In this document: positions 42,408-51,173 of the stretch, one piece after another
How positions within the stretch are numbered: the first letter of the stretch is position 1
How the letters are laid out: each line of letters starts with the position of its first letter
Assembly (NCBI GenBank): GCA_964561605.1
Contig: CAZLQD010000010.1
Span: 1-64,000, forward strand
Length of the DNA: 64,000 bases
Reading direction: 5' to 3'
From: JALUZX01 sp964561605
GTDB taxonomy: Bacteria; Planctomycetota; UBA1135; JALUZX01
The notes under the pieces: generated by a model
Told to the model about the DNA's origin: nothing
The model's database searches: none
What the model saw: only the letters and a program-made list of their open reading frames with translations
Program-made: the position numbers and the translations under genes

Positions 42408-43055
42408 CTAGTTCCTCGCCAGGACCTGGAAGGTGGCCATCCTCTTTCCCGTTCCGTCCCTTTCCCCGTAGGTGGAGACCACGATCTTCCAGACCGCCCC
42501 GGTCTTGACCACCTTGAACCCGGGAGGGTTTTCCGTCCCGGCCCGCAGGTGCCTTGCGAGCACCCTGGAGGTGACGACCTTGTCGAATGAGTCCAACACC
42601 TGGCGCACCAGGAGGCGGTCCACCCTGTGGTTCTTCACCTTCGGGACGACGGTGTACCGGACCCTCCACCCGAGTTTGTTCCTCTCGTCCATCGTGGAGC
42701 CCAATCTCTTGTCCCGGACTCCCCAACCCACCGATCCCCCGCTCCTCACCGGGTAGGAGAAGGTGAGAACGCTGTTTCCGCCGGGAAGGGTGTTCACCTG
42801 GATACGGGAGTCGCTCGAGGCCCGAAGTTCCCTCACGAGGAAGTCCTGGACCCGCCGGATGCCCCGGTTGCGCCCCGAATTGGTGACCACCCCTTCCTCG
42901 CTGGCCGATCCGACTTCGAGCATTCCCGCCATTGCCAGGGCCAGGACCGAGAAGATGGCCGAAGAGACGGCGAACTCGATCAGGGTCATGCCCCGGACCG
43001 GGTTTCTATTCATCGAAAGTCTTCCGGAATTCCTCATCGTCTTGGACTCCCTCAT
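42408..43055 (-). CDS. Minor prepilin-like protein
   Basis: 215 residues from the ATG at 43055, which overlaps the previous gene's stop (ATGA) and has AGGAG nearby. The leader ends NPVRGMTLIEFAVSSAIFSVLALAMAG, with the +5 Glu typical of prepilins and a Gly cleavage site. The globular part has a strand-rich region with no special motif. It is a likely fibre subunit or initiator working with the gene before it and the PilX-like protein after it. Confidence 0.85.
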   Translation of the reverse strand: MRESKTMRNSGRLSMNRNPVRGMTLIEFAVSSAIFSVLALAMAGMLEVGSASEEGVVTNSGRNRGIRRVQDFLVRELRASSDSRIQVNTLPGGNSVLTFSYPVRSGGSVGWGVRDKRLGSTMDERNKLGWRVRYTVVPKVKNHRVDRLLVRQVLDSFDKVVTSRVLARHLRAGTENPPGFKVVKTGAVWKIVVSTYGERDGTGKRMATFQVLARN

Positions 43056-43489
43056 CTCCGGCTCCTGTACGTGACGACCCGGGACAGTTCGTGCCGGGCC
43101 TTCAGGTCCGTCAGGACCGCCCGGATCATCAGGAGATCCACGGCCACGCTGGAGACGGTCAGGTCCACGCGGAACCTGGAATCCTTCACCTTGGCCTGGT
43201 CGTAGAAGGTGTTGCCGTTCATGGCCAGGAGGGCGTTGTAGTTCTGCCCCTCCAGGCTGTCCATGACGGTGGAGAGGAAGGCCGCCCCGTCCACGATGGT
43301 CTTGGACTTGGAGACGGCCTTGAAGTTGGAGGAGAAGGCGCCGACGAGCCCCATGCAGAGGATCCCCAGGAGGGCGGCGCTCACCATGACTTCCACCATG
43401 GTGAAGCCCTTCCGGCTCCGGAACCCGAGTCCCCTCTTCCCGGAACTCACCGGCTTGAACCTGCGGCGGAATGTGGTCTTTTTCTTCAT
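43052..43489 (-). CDS. Minor prepilin (PilV/GspI-like)
   Basis: 145 residues. A long basic leader (about 27 residues) ends at the prepilin motif RKGFTMVEVMVSAALLGILCMGLVG, with a Glu at position +5. The soluble part is short, with VDLTVSSVAVDLLMIRAVL. It is the first gene of the pilin operon that continues 43489 to 39998. Prepilin peptidase and the assembly ATPase are not in this window. Confidence 0.85.
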   Translation of the reverse strand: MKKKTTFRRRFKPVSSGKRGLGFRSRKGFTMVEVMVSAALLGILCMGLVGAFSSNFKAVSKSKTIVDGAAFLSTVMDSLEGQNYNALLAMNGNTFYDQAKVKDSRFRVDLTVSSVAVDLLMIRAVLTDLKARHELSRVVTYRSRR

Positions 43490-43570
43490 CGTGTCTTCTT
43501 TCTCGGCTCAAGCCGCCCCGAACTTAGGTGCTTTTCGTCGAAATTCCCCACAGCCTGTTTCGAAACGGAC

Positions 43571-43597
43571 GGGCGGGTCCCCGAGAGGGACCCGCCC
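43571..43597 (-). terminator. Hairpin between paralog B and the prepilin operon
   Basis: Perfect 11-bp inverted repeat (43571..43581 with 43587..43597, loop CGAGA), 11 bases after the paralog B stop. Only short T tracts follow. It is likely to separate the transcripts. Confidence 0.5.
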
Positions 43598-43607
43598 CGG
43601 ACCGGTC

Positions 43608-45494
43608 TCAGGGTTTGACCACGTACCTGTTGGGATCCCTGTTCAGGACCTCCCAGCGGAGGAAGCGGACGGGCTTGACCGTCCTGGGCAGGAATTCCTT
43701 CACCTTTCCCGCACCTCCCCCCAGGAGGCGGCAATCGAAGTTGATCACCATCCGGGGGGTCCCGTAGACGATGTTCTCGTTCCTGGAGACCAGGGCGCCG
43801 TTGATCACGGCATCCCGGATGTTCCTGACGAACCAGCAGAAGGAGTGGTTCGTGTAGAAGACCCCGTCCAGGTGGTGGGTGTGGATGGAGGCCACGTCGC
43901 TGTAGTCGTCGATCCCCCCCAACGGCATGTTCCCGCCCCAGTGCCGGCGGTCGAGGGGGTCCTTGAAGTCGATGTCCTTCTCGATGGTGGTGGCGGAATC
44001 GTACCGGCCGTCACCGTCGATGTCCTCGCCGGTGCCGGGGATGGGATCCCCCACGGACTTCCCCGGCGGGATGAGTCCCAGTTTCCTGTCCAACTCGGTG
44101 TAGTGTTCCACGGTGAAGACGTTGTCGTCCTCCAGGACGTCGTCGTCGGCCGTTCCCGCCTTGCCGTCCTTACCTTTCCTGGTGTTGGGGATGCCGTCCT
44201 GGCCGGCGTCCTCGTCGGACCGGTTCATGGAGCTCTTCATCCACCTGCCGACCTGGGCTCTCCAGTTGGAGTTCTCGTGGTTCCCCACGACGATGTTCTC
44301 CCTGGCGAAGAACCCGATGAAATCCTTGTTCCAGTTCTTGGTGAGCCACTTCTCGGTGTCTTTCTTCTTGTTGCTGGCCGGCCTGGGCGAAGTGGGCGGG
44401 TTCAGGTAGCGCAGGTTTCCGGGGATGTAGATGTTTCCCCCAGCGTAGATGGCCCCCTGGCCCGTGATGTAACCCTTGATGATCACGTTCCCCCGGACGA
44501 TCACCTTTCCGTGGATCCTGATGGGAGCGTCCTTGGTTCCGACGAGGTAGACGTTCTCCTTCTCCAGGAAACCGTCCCCCGCAACGGCGTCCAGGACCCT
44601 CTTCTTCCCGATCTTCACGTAGCCGCCCTCGGCGCGGGCCTTCTTTTCGTACTGGGAGAGGTCGGTCAGGTTCGGCATGGGAACCTGCTCCTGGAAATCG
44701 TGCTGGTTCTCGGGCTTTCCCCCGAGCCCCCGTACCTTGCCGGCCCTGACGATGTCCCAGCCCGAGTAGATGCCACCGTCCCTCCCGTCCAGGAGACCGT
44801 CGTGGTTGTCGTCGTGGTAACCCGAGAGCACGGCCTTCCCGCCGATCCAGGAGACACTGTCGTAGATGGGCTGCCCCGTGACGGTGGGACGGTAACCGGC
44901 GGCGTCGAACTGGCCGTTGCTCCTGGCGTTCCCGTTGCAGACGATGGAATCCCCGTAGAACCATCCCCAGTTGTTGATGAAGTAGCCGTAATCGAAGACC
45001 CTGCTCGGCCCGGTCTCGAACCGGACGGTCACCTCCAGGGCCTGCCAGCAGCGGAGCCTCTTCCCGGCCGGGAGGTTCTGGGGTGCCGCCGGGATGTACC
45101 CGGTGGAGCGGATCGTTACGGTCATCCCCTTGGAATCCGACGAGCCCTGCATGGTGACGGAGTATTCCCCCATCTTCCTGGCCCCGTCCATCAGGGAGGT
45201 TCCGACCTTGTACCGGACGGTCCCTCCCCCTTTGAAGATGTTCCTGAGGCCCAGGAGGGGGTCGTGGAACCCGGTCTTCTTGACGGCCGAGCGCAGGAAG
45301 CTCACCGCGTCCTCAACGCCGGCCTCGGCGATGTAGCGGGCCCCCACCTTGTCCAGGGAATCCCGGGACTGTTCCAGGTCCACCACGGTGAAGGCCGTGC
45401 TCGCCAGGACCAACCCGAGGAGCAGAGTGGAAGCCGCCGCTACGCTGACCAGGGCGGTCCCTTTCTGGTTTCCTCTCGTTCCCTTCCCTTTCAT
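43608..45494 (-). CDS. PilX-like large protein, paralog B
   Basis: 628 residues, closely matching paralogs A and C along the whole length. The N-terminus is KGTALVSVAAASTLLLGLVLAST and the stalk entry is GARYIAEAGVEDAVSFL. The beta-type segment (VIVRGNVIIKGYITGQGAIY), Asp-rich calcium-like loops (DGRDGGIY, EDIDGDGRYDS) and the C-terminal CRLLGGGAGKVKEFLPRTV...RDPNRYVVKP are kept. It has its own upstream block (45651..45695) and a hairpin after the stop, so it may be made separately from the prepilin operon. Confidence 0.8.
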   Translation of the reverse strand: MKGKGTRGNQKGTALVSVAAASTLLLGLVLASTAFTVVDLEQSRDSLDKVGARYIAEAGVEDAVSFLRSAVKKTGFHDPLLGLRNIFKGGGTVRYKVGTSLMDGARKMGEYSVTMQGSSDSKGMTVTIRSTGYIPAAPQNLPAGKRLRCWQALEVTVRFETGPSRVFDYGYFINNWGWFYGDSIVCNGNARSNGQFDAAGYRPTVTGQPIYDSVSWIGGKAVLSGYHDDNHDGLLDGRDGGIYSGWDIVRAGKVRGLGGKPENQHDFQEQVPMPNLTDLSQYEKKARAEGGYVKIGKKRVLDAVAGDGFLEKENVYLVGTKDAPIRIHGKVIVRGNVIIKGYITGQGAIYAGGNIYIPGNLRYLNPPTSPRPASNKKKDTEKWLTKNWNKDFIGFFARENIVVGNHENSNWRAQVGRWMKSSMNRSDEDAGQDGIPNTRKGKDGKAGTADDDVLEDDNVFTVEHYTELDRKLGLIPPGKSVGDPIPGTGEDIDGDGRYDSATTIEKDIDFKDPLDRRHWGGNMPLGGIDDYSDVASIHTHHLDGVFYTNHSFCWFVRNIRDAVINGALVSRNENIVYGTPRMVINFDCRLLGGGAGKVKEFLPRTVKPVRFLRWEVLNRDPNRYVVKP

Positions 45495-45650
45495 CGCGGT
45501 CTCTCCTTTTCTCCGCCCGCCCCGCAGCCTCGAGCGGGACGGGCCATGGTCGAAGAAAGACCGCCGTGAAATCCCCCCGGCGGACCCGGAGGCGTGGGAA
45601 GGTGGAGGGGAAGGGTGTGGAAGGGGGGCAGGACCCGAAAATTTCCCCTA

Positions 45651-45695
45651 TCGTCCGCATGAGTTCTTATCGGCAAAAGGGAGGAAAAACTTTTG
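45651..45695 (-). promoter_or_regulatory. Conserved upstream block of paralog B
   Basis: 45 bp shared, without gaps, with 47786..47830. The first 23 bp are nearly identical; the minus strand reads CCGATAAGAACYCATGCGG at its core. The outer 22 bp are less similar but keep GAGG and the end CTTTTG. It lies 157 bp from the start codon of paralog B. No known riboswitch or sigma motif was recognised. A leader RNA element or transcription-factor site is possible. Confidence 0.5.
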
Positions 45696-45762
45696 GCCGA
45701 TAGACCGAAAATTCTTCCTCCCTGTCCCGGAGTGAGAAAGGCTCTCCTTCGGAGCCGGCGGT

Positions 45763-47637
45763 TCAGGGCTTCGCCAGGTAGCGGTTGGCATCCCGGCTCA
45801 ATACCTCCCAGCGCAGAAACCGCAGGGGCTTCAGGGTCCTGGGGAGAAGGTCCCGGATTCCACCCAGCCCCCCCGCCAGGAGGCGGCAATCGAAGTTGAA
45901 CACCAGGTGGGGCGTCCCGTAGATGATGTCCTCGTTCCGGCAGATCAGGGCGCCGTCGATCACGGCGTCCTCCGAAGCGGAGACGTACCAGCAGAAGGAG
46001 TGGTTCGTGTAGAAGACTCCGTCCAGGTGGTTCGCCGAGATCTTTGCGATCTTATCGTAGTCCACCCCTCCCGCCGGCATGTTCCCCCCCCAGTGGTCCT
46101 GGTCCAGGGGGTCGGTGAAATCGATGTCCCTCTCGAGGGTTACCGCGTCGTCGTGGATCCCGTCGCCGTCGATGTCCTCGCCCGTCCCGGGGATGGGATC
46201 CCCTACGGACTTCCCCTGGGGGACGAGTCCAAGCTTCTCGTCCAGGGCGGTGTAGTGTTCCACGGTGAAAACGTTGTCCCCTTCCAGGACGTCGTCGTCG
46301 GCCGTCCCGGTCTTCCCGTCCATCCCGGCCTTGGTATTGGGTATCCCGTCCTGTCCTGCGTCCTCGTCGGACTTGTTCTGAGGGCTCTCCATCCACTTCT
46401 CGACCTGGCTCCGCCAGGTCTCGTTCTTCAGGTTTCCTACGACGATGTTCTCCCCGGCGAAGAAACCGATGAAGTCCTTGTCCTTGTTCTCGGTGAGCCA
46501 CTTCTCGGTGTCTTCCTTCCTGTTTCCGGCCGGCCTGGGGGTGGAGGGGGGATTCAGGTAGCGCAGGGAATCGGGTATGTAGATGTTCCCTCCGGCGTAG
46601 ATGCCCCCCCGCCCGGTGATGTAACCGCTGATGATCACGTTTCCCCGGATGACGATCTTCCCGTGGATCTGGACGGGGTGGTCCTTGGTCCCCACAAGGT
46701 AGACGTTCTCCTTCTCTCCGGCATCGTCGCCGGCCACGGCGTCCAAGACCTCCTTGCCGTCGATGTCCACGTGGCCCCCTTCGGCCACGGCCTTGGCCTC
46801 GTAGGGTTCCAGGTCGGCCAGGTTCGGCATGGGGAGCCGGGCCTGGAAGTCGTGCTGGTTCGTCGGCTTTCCCCCCTCTCCCGCGACCTTCCCGGCGTTG
46901 GCGATGTCCCAGCCGGAGAAGATCCCACCGTCCTTGCCGTCGAGGAGCCCGTCGCCGTTGTCGTCGTGGTAGCCCGAGAGGACCACCTTCCCGCCGACCA
47001 GGGAGATTTCGTCGTAGAGAGGCTGGCCCGTGACGGTCGGGGCGAACCCGGCGGCGTCGAACTGGCCGTTGCTCCTGGCGTTCCCGTTACAGACGATGGA
47101 ATCCCCGTAGAACCAGCCCCAGTTGTTCGTGAAATAGCCGTACTGGAAGACCTCGGCGGGCCCGACCTGGAAACGCACGACCACCTCCAGGCATCGCCAG
47201 GCCCGGACCCTCCGCCCGGGGGGCAGGTTCTGGGGAGCCGCCGGCAGGTAACCTGTGGAGCGGATGGTGACGTCGATCCCCGTGGAATCCTCCACGGCCG
47301 ACATGGTTACACTGTATTCCCCGGCCTTCCTCGACCCGTCCAAGAGGGGCTCCCCCACCTTGAAGGCCAGGGTTCCCCCGGACCCGAAGAGGTTGTGGAG
47401 CCCCAGGAGGGGGTCGTGGAACCCCGTCTTCCCGGCGGCGGATCGGAGGAAACAGACCGCATCCTCCACCCCGGCCTGGGCGACGAACCTGGCCCGGACT
47501 TCGTCCATGGCCGACTTCGACTCCCCCAGGTCGATCACAGCGAAAGCCGTCGTTGCGAAGACCAGCCCCACCATGAGGGTGGACATGGCCGCCACGCTCG
47601 CCAGGGCCGTGCCCTTCCGCCGGGAATTCTTTTTCAT
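45763..47637 (-). CDS. PilX-like large protein, paralog C
   Basis: 624 residues from the ATG at 47637, which gives the same length as its paralogs; an earlier in-frame ATG would add a non-homologous extension. N-terminal KGTALASVAAMSTLMVGLVFATT, stalk entry ARFVAQAGVEDAVCFL. Beta segment VIRGNVIISGYITGRGGIY, calcium-like loop EDIDGDGIHDD, and C-terminal CRLLAGGLGGIRDLLPRTL...RDANRYLAKP. It is slightly more divergent from A and B than they are from each other. It is a separate transcription unit with its own upstream block at 47786..47830. Confidence 0.8.
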   Translation of the reverse strand: MKKNSRRKGTALASVAAMSTLMVGLVFATTAFAVIDLGESKSAMDEVRARFVAQAGVEDAVCFLRSAAGKTGFHDPLLGLHNLFGSGGTLAFKVGEPLLDGSRKAGEYSVTMSAVEDSTGIDVTIRSTGYLPAAPQNLPPGRRVRAWRCLEVVVRFQVGPAEVFQYGYFTNNWGWFYGDSIVCNGNARSNGQFDAAGFAPTVTGQPLYDEISLVGGKVVLSGYHDDNGDGLLDGKDGGIFSGWDIANAGKVAGEGGKPTNQHDFQARLPMPNLADLEPYEAKAVAEGGHVDIDGKEVLDAVAGDDAGEKENVYLVGTKDHPVQIHGKIVIRGNVIISGYITGRGGIYAGGNIYIPDSLRYLNPPSTPRPAGNRKEDTEKWLTENKDKDFIGFFAGENIVVGNLKNETWRSQVEKWMESPQNKSDEDAGQDGIPNTKAGMDGKTGTADDDVLEGDNVFTVEHYTALDEKLGLVPQGKSVGDPIPGTGEDIDGDGIHDDAVTLERDIDFTDPLDQDHWGGNMPAGGVDYDKIAKISANHLDGVFYTNHSFCWYVSASEDAVIDGALICRNEDIIYGTPHLVFNFDCRLLAGGLGGIRDLLPRTLKPLRFLRWEVLSRDANRYLAKP

Positions 47638-47785
47638 GAGAGCCGCACCCTTCCCGGGCTCCCGGGGAAGGGAGCCCATTGGATTCAATGGAAGGGTGAC
47701 GAAGACAGGAAAAGGCGGTGCCGGCGGGGTACCATGAAGGTGTGGAGCGGTCGGGGCCCAGTGCAATCCCGCTGCTTTCCCCTGA

Positions 47786-47830
47786 TCGTCCGCATGGGTT
47801 CTTATCGGTCCGGAAGAGAGGAAACTTTTG
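47786..47830 (-). promoter_or_regulatory. Conserved upstream block of paralog C
   Basis: Ungapped counterpart of 45651..45695, 149 bp from the start of paralog C. Conservation is near-complete over 23 bp while much of the surrounding intergenic DNA differs, so it is under constraint. It also lies between divergent genes (paralog C on minus, spermidine-synthase-like on plus). Confidence 0.5.
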
Positions 47831-47962
47831 CTCTTTTTCCCGGACAAACGACTCGAGTGTGTCCTTTCGAAATGGATTCAAACCGCAGGCCGCGCCGGAA
47901 AACGCCGAAAGGGGCCCCGACCGACCGGAATTCAAGACCTTCCAGGAAGAAGCATCTCTGAC

Positions 47963-50479
47963 ATGAACCGAAACACCCCCCACGAAACGAGGGGCCTCCT
48001 CCCGGCCCTCCTGGTGATCTCCACGGCGGCCCTGGCCCTGGAGATCCTCCAGATGCGGATCTTCGCCTTCTCCCTCTGGCACCACCTGGCCTTCCTTGTG
48101 ATCTCCATCGCCATCCTGGGCTTCGGGGCCGCCGGCGCCCTCCTGGGCTCCTCTCGCAAGCTCAGGGACGCCTCTCTCCCGAAGGCCTTGTCCTGGGCCT
48201 CCCTGGGCTTCGGGCCCGCCGCCCTGGCGGGCCCCTTCTTCCTGGCCGGCCATCCCCTCGACATCTTCGGTCCCATAGGAAGGGAAGACCTGGGGTGGGT
48301 CCTCCTCTACTACGTCCTCTTCCTCCTTCCCTACTTCTTTGCCGGTTACGTGATCTCCCTGGCCCTTTCCCGGGAGCCCCGGAGGGTCGGCCTCCTCTAC
48401 TTCGCCAACATGGTGGGTTCGGGCCTGGGTTGCTTCCTGATCTTCGGGACCCTCCTTCCCCTGGGAGCCGAGGGGACCCTCTTCCTCCTCGCCGCCGCGG
48501 GAGGCCTGGCCGCCCTGCTCACGGCCCCCACCAAACCCCTGAAGATCCTGGCCGCCGCCACGGTCCTCCTATTCGCCGCGCCCATTCCCTGGGCCGGGCG
48601 CCTCCTGCACCTCCAGCCGGCCAGTTCCAAGCTCCTGGCCCAGGCCCTTCACCTTCCGGGAACCCAGACCCTGGTCCGCAAGTGGACCCCCTTGGACCGG
48701 ATCGACCTGGTGAAGAACCCCGGCTTCGACGGACTCTACATCTTCCAGGACGGAGACGCTCCGGCCCCCATGCCCCGATTCGGAGCGCCCCTCTCCCCGG
48801 GGGAGATCCACGCGGCGGCATATACGGTCGTAAATCGGCCCAAGGTCCTCATCGTGGGAGTGGGAGGGGGATTCGACGTGAAAGTCGCCCTGGAGAAGGG
48901 GGCCCGCTCCGTCACGGGCGTGGAGGTGAATCCCGTGACCCTGGGGCTCTATACCTCTCCCCGCTTCAAGGACGTTTCGGGCGATCCCCTTTCACGGCCC
49001 GGAGTAAGGCTGGAAGCGGCGGAAGGCCGGCACTTCATCAGGAGTTCCCCCGAGACATACGACCTGATCCAGATGTCCGGGGTGGACACCTACACGGCCC
49101 TGGCCTCGGGGGCCTACGTCCTTTCCGAGAGCTACCTCTACACCCTGGAAGCCTTCCGGGACTACCTGGCCCACCTCACGCCCAAGGGGGTCCTGGCCAT
49201 CATCCGCTTCGCCTTTCCGGCCCCCAGGGAGACCCTGAGGATCATGGTCATGGCCTGCCGGGCCCTGAAGGAGGCGGGAGCGAAGGAACCCTGGCGCCAC
49301 GTGGCGGTCATTAGGGCGGGGACCCCCGATACGGGGAGCAACCCCTTCACCAAGGTGACCTCCCTGGGGGCGGTCCTCGTCTCCAAGAGCCCCTTCACCG
49401 GGGAACAGCTCGCCTCCCTCCAGGCCTGGGCCCGCAAGGTCGGGCACATCAGGGACTACATCCCGGGCGACAACGCCCGTTTCACCGCCGCCGAGATCGC
49501 CTTCCTGGAAAAACTGATCCGGAAAGACCCCCGCTACAGGCGGTACAAGATCGATCCCTCGGGGATGAACCCCTTCCACGCCTACGCCCGGGCTCTCCGG
49601 GAGGGAAAGGAAGAGGAGTTCCTCGCCTCCTATCCCTACGACGTGAGCCCCGTCACCGACGACAAGCCATTCTTCTTCAACCAGCACCGCTTCTCCTCGG
49701 TCCTGGACTGGCTCCGGGGCCGGGAAGAGAAGAAGGCTCCTCCGGGCCGGGTCCCCTGGTCGGCCATGACCCTCCTCTTCCAGACCCGCCCCGTGGGGCT
49801 CACCCTCCTCTTCCTTACCCTGGCCCAACTGGCCCTTCTGGTGGGGCTCTTCGTCTTCCTTCCCCTCCTCTTCATGGGAAGGCCCGGGAAGGAGGGAGGG
49901 GGAGGGTCCCCCCTCCTCCCCTTGGGATACTTCCTCTGCCTCGGCCTGGGCTACATCTTCCTCATGATCTCGGCCATGCAGCGCTTCGGCCTGGTCCTGG
50001 GCCATCCCAGCTACTCCATCTCCATCACCATGGCCACGTTCCTTCTTTCCTCGGGAGTGGGAAGCCTCGTCTCCGGAAAGATCCGCCACAAGGGATTCGC
50101 CCCGGCCGTCCTCGCCGTGGCGGCCATCCTCCTGCTCCAGGCGGCGGCCTTCCACTTCTTCCTCCCCGCCCTCTCCCGGGCCCTCCTCCCGGCGGGTCTC
50201 ACGACGCGGGCCTTGGTGGTGATCGCCCTCCTGGCGCCGGGCGCCTTCGCCATGGGCTTCTGTTTCCCCCTGGGGATCCGCCTGGTCTCCCGGATGCGGC
50301 CCGCCTTCGTCCCCTGGGCCTACGGGGTGAACACCGGCGCCAGCGTGGTCGGCTCGGTCCTGGCGGTCATCCTGGCCATGAACCTGGGATTCTCCGGGGT
50401 CCAGTGGGTCTCGACGGTCCTCTACGCCGGGGCGGCCTGGATCATGCTCAGGATGGCCCGCCGCCCGGGGACCGAGTGA
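47963..50479 (+). CDS. Spermidine-synthase-like membrane protein
   Basis: 838 residues from the ATG at 47963. The N-terminal third has about six to seven hydrophobic helices (first: LLPALLVISTAALALEI). Residues 280-500 are a SpeE-like SAM-binding domain: KVLIVGVGGGFDVKVALEKGA, TGVEVNP, and YDLIQMSGVDTY. The C-terminal third has another set of helices (for example VGLTLLFLTLAQLALLVGLFVFL). Proteins with this TM-SpeE-TM layout are known but their substrate is not. It starts opposite paralog C and converges on a deacetylase. Modification of a lipid or glycan in the membrane is a reasonable guess. Confidence 0.82.
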   Translation: MNRNTPHETRGLLPALLVISTAALALEILQMRIFAFSLWHHLAFLVISIAILGFGAAGALLGSSRKLRDASLPKALSWASLGFGPAALAGPFFLAGHPLDIFGPIGREDLGWVLLYYVLFLLPYFFAGYVISLALSREPRRVGLLYFANMVGSGLGCFLIFGTLLPLGAEGTLFLLAAAGGLAALLTAPTKPLKILAAATVLLFAAPIPWAGRLLHLQPASSKLLAQALHLPGTQTLVRKWTPLDRIDLVKNPGFDGLYIFQDGDAPAPMPRFGAPLSPGEIHAAAYTVVNRPKVLIVGVGGGFDVKVALEKGARSVTGVEVNPVTLGLYTSPRFKDVSGDPLSRPGVRLEAAEGRHFIRSSPETYDLIQMSGVDTYTALASGAYVLSESYLYTLEAFRDYLAHLTPKGVLAIIRFAFPAPRETLRIMVMACRALKEAGAKEPWRHVAVIRAGTPDTGSNPFTKVTSLGAVLVSKSPFTGEQLASLQAWARKVGHIRDYIPGDNARFTAAEIAFLEKLIRKDPRYRRYKIDPSGMNPFHAYARALREGKEEEFLASYPYDVSPVTDDKPFFFNQHRFSSVLDWLRGREEKKAPPGRVPWSAMTLLFQTRPVGLTLLFLTLAQLALLVGLFVFLPLLFMGRPGKEGGGGSPLLPLGYFLCLGLGYIFLMISAMQRFGLVLGHPSYSISITMATFLLSSGVGSLVSGKIRHKGFAPAVLAVAAILLLQAAAFHFFLPALSRALLPAGLTTRALVVIALLAPGAFAMGFCFPLGIRLVSRMRPAFVPWAYGVNTGASVVGSVLAVILAMNLGFSGVQWVSTVLYAGAAWIMLRMARRPGTE

Positions 50480-51173
50480 CCCGGAAGGCCTCGCCCCAGC
50501 GGGCGCGGCCTTCCAGGAAGACCCCCCTGTGGGCGTTCAGTCCCAGGATGTGATGCAGGTAGTCCGTATAGAATAGCTGGGAGACGTAGGCCTCCAGGGC
50601 CATCCGCTTCACCTCCAGGACGGGGGTGATGTCCAGGATCACCGAGGCCGGAAGAGGAGACCAGACCTCGTATCCGAGTCCCAGGATCCCCGGGCCGAGC
50701 CGCTCGAGGGCCTTCCCGCAGGCGAGGGCCGCCCCGTGGTGGTCGCCGTGGGCCTCCCCTTCCCAGGGATGGTACAGGACCGCCGCCCCGATCTCCCTTG
50801 CCCGGGCCTCGATCCTCTCCGCGGCGGCCTCCACGTCGCCCCTGGTGATCTCGAAGTTGTCGGGAAGCCCCCAGAACCGGACCTCCCCGATTCCCAGGAC
50901 GGCGGCGGCGCGCTTCGCCTCGGCCTCCCGGACCTCCCTGATGGGACGAAAACGTCCCTCCGGATCCCCCGTCTCTCCGGAGGTGAGGATCTCCAGGTGG
51001 ACCGGGTCCCCCCTCCTCCCGTGAAGGGCCAGGGCGCCTCCGCATCCGCAGACCTCGTCGTCGGCGTGGGGCGCCACCACGAGGACCGGGCCGGGGGGCA
51101 CGTCTCTCCAGATCTCCGGCAGGGGAGGCCTGGGGAGGATCCCTCCTTCGCCTTCCATCCTTCCTTCGTTCAA
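50448..51173 (-). CDS. PIG-L / LmbE-family deacetylase
   Basis: 241 residues. The TTG at 51173 overlaps the GT2 stop (TTGA) and has GGAGGTG eight bases upstream; an ATG at 51158 is an alternative. Motifs are VAPHADDEVCGCG near residue 33 and EAHGDHHGAA near 136. It is a paralog of the enzyme at 39121..39849. It is the last gene of the second glycan operon and overlaps the converging plus gene by 32 bp. Expected to remove acetyl from an aminosugar of the exported glycan. Confidence 0.9.
   Translation of the reverse strand: MNEGRMEGEGGILPRPPLPEIWRDVPPGPVLVVAPHADDEVCGCGGALALHGRRGDPVHLEILTSGETGDPEGRFRPIREVREAEAKRAAAVLGIGEVRFWGLPDNFEITRGDVEAAAERIEARAREIGAAVLYHPWEGEAHGDHHGAALACGKALERLGPGILGLGYEVWSPLPASVILDITPVLEVKRMALEAYVSQLFYTDYLHHILGLNAHRGVFLEGRARWGEAFRVTRSPGGGPS

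Noticed and set aside
45651..47830. Riboswitch in the shared block before paralogs B and C
   Set aside because: The core matches none of the riboswitch consensus sequences I can recall (for example c-di-GMP-I). Reported only as a conserved block of unknown type.
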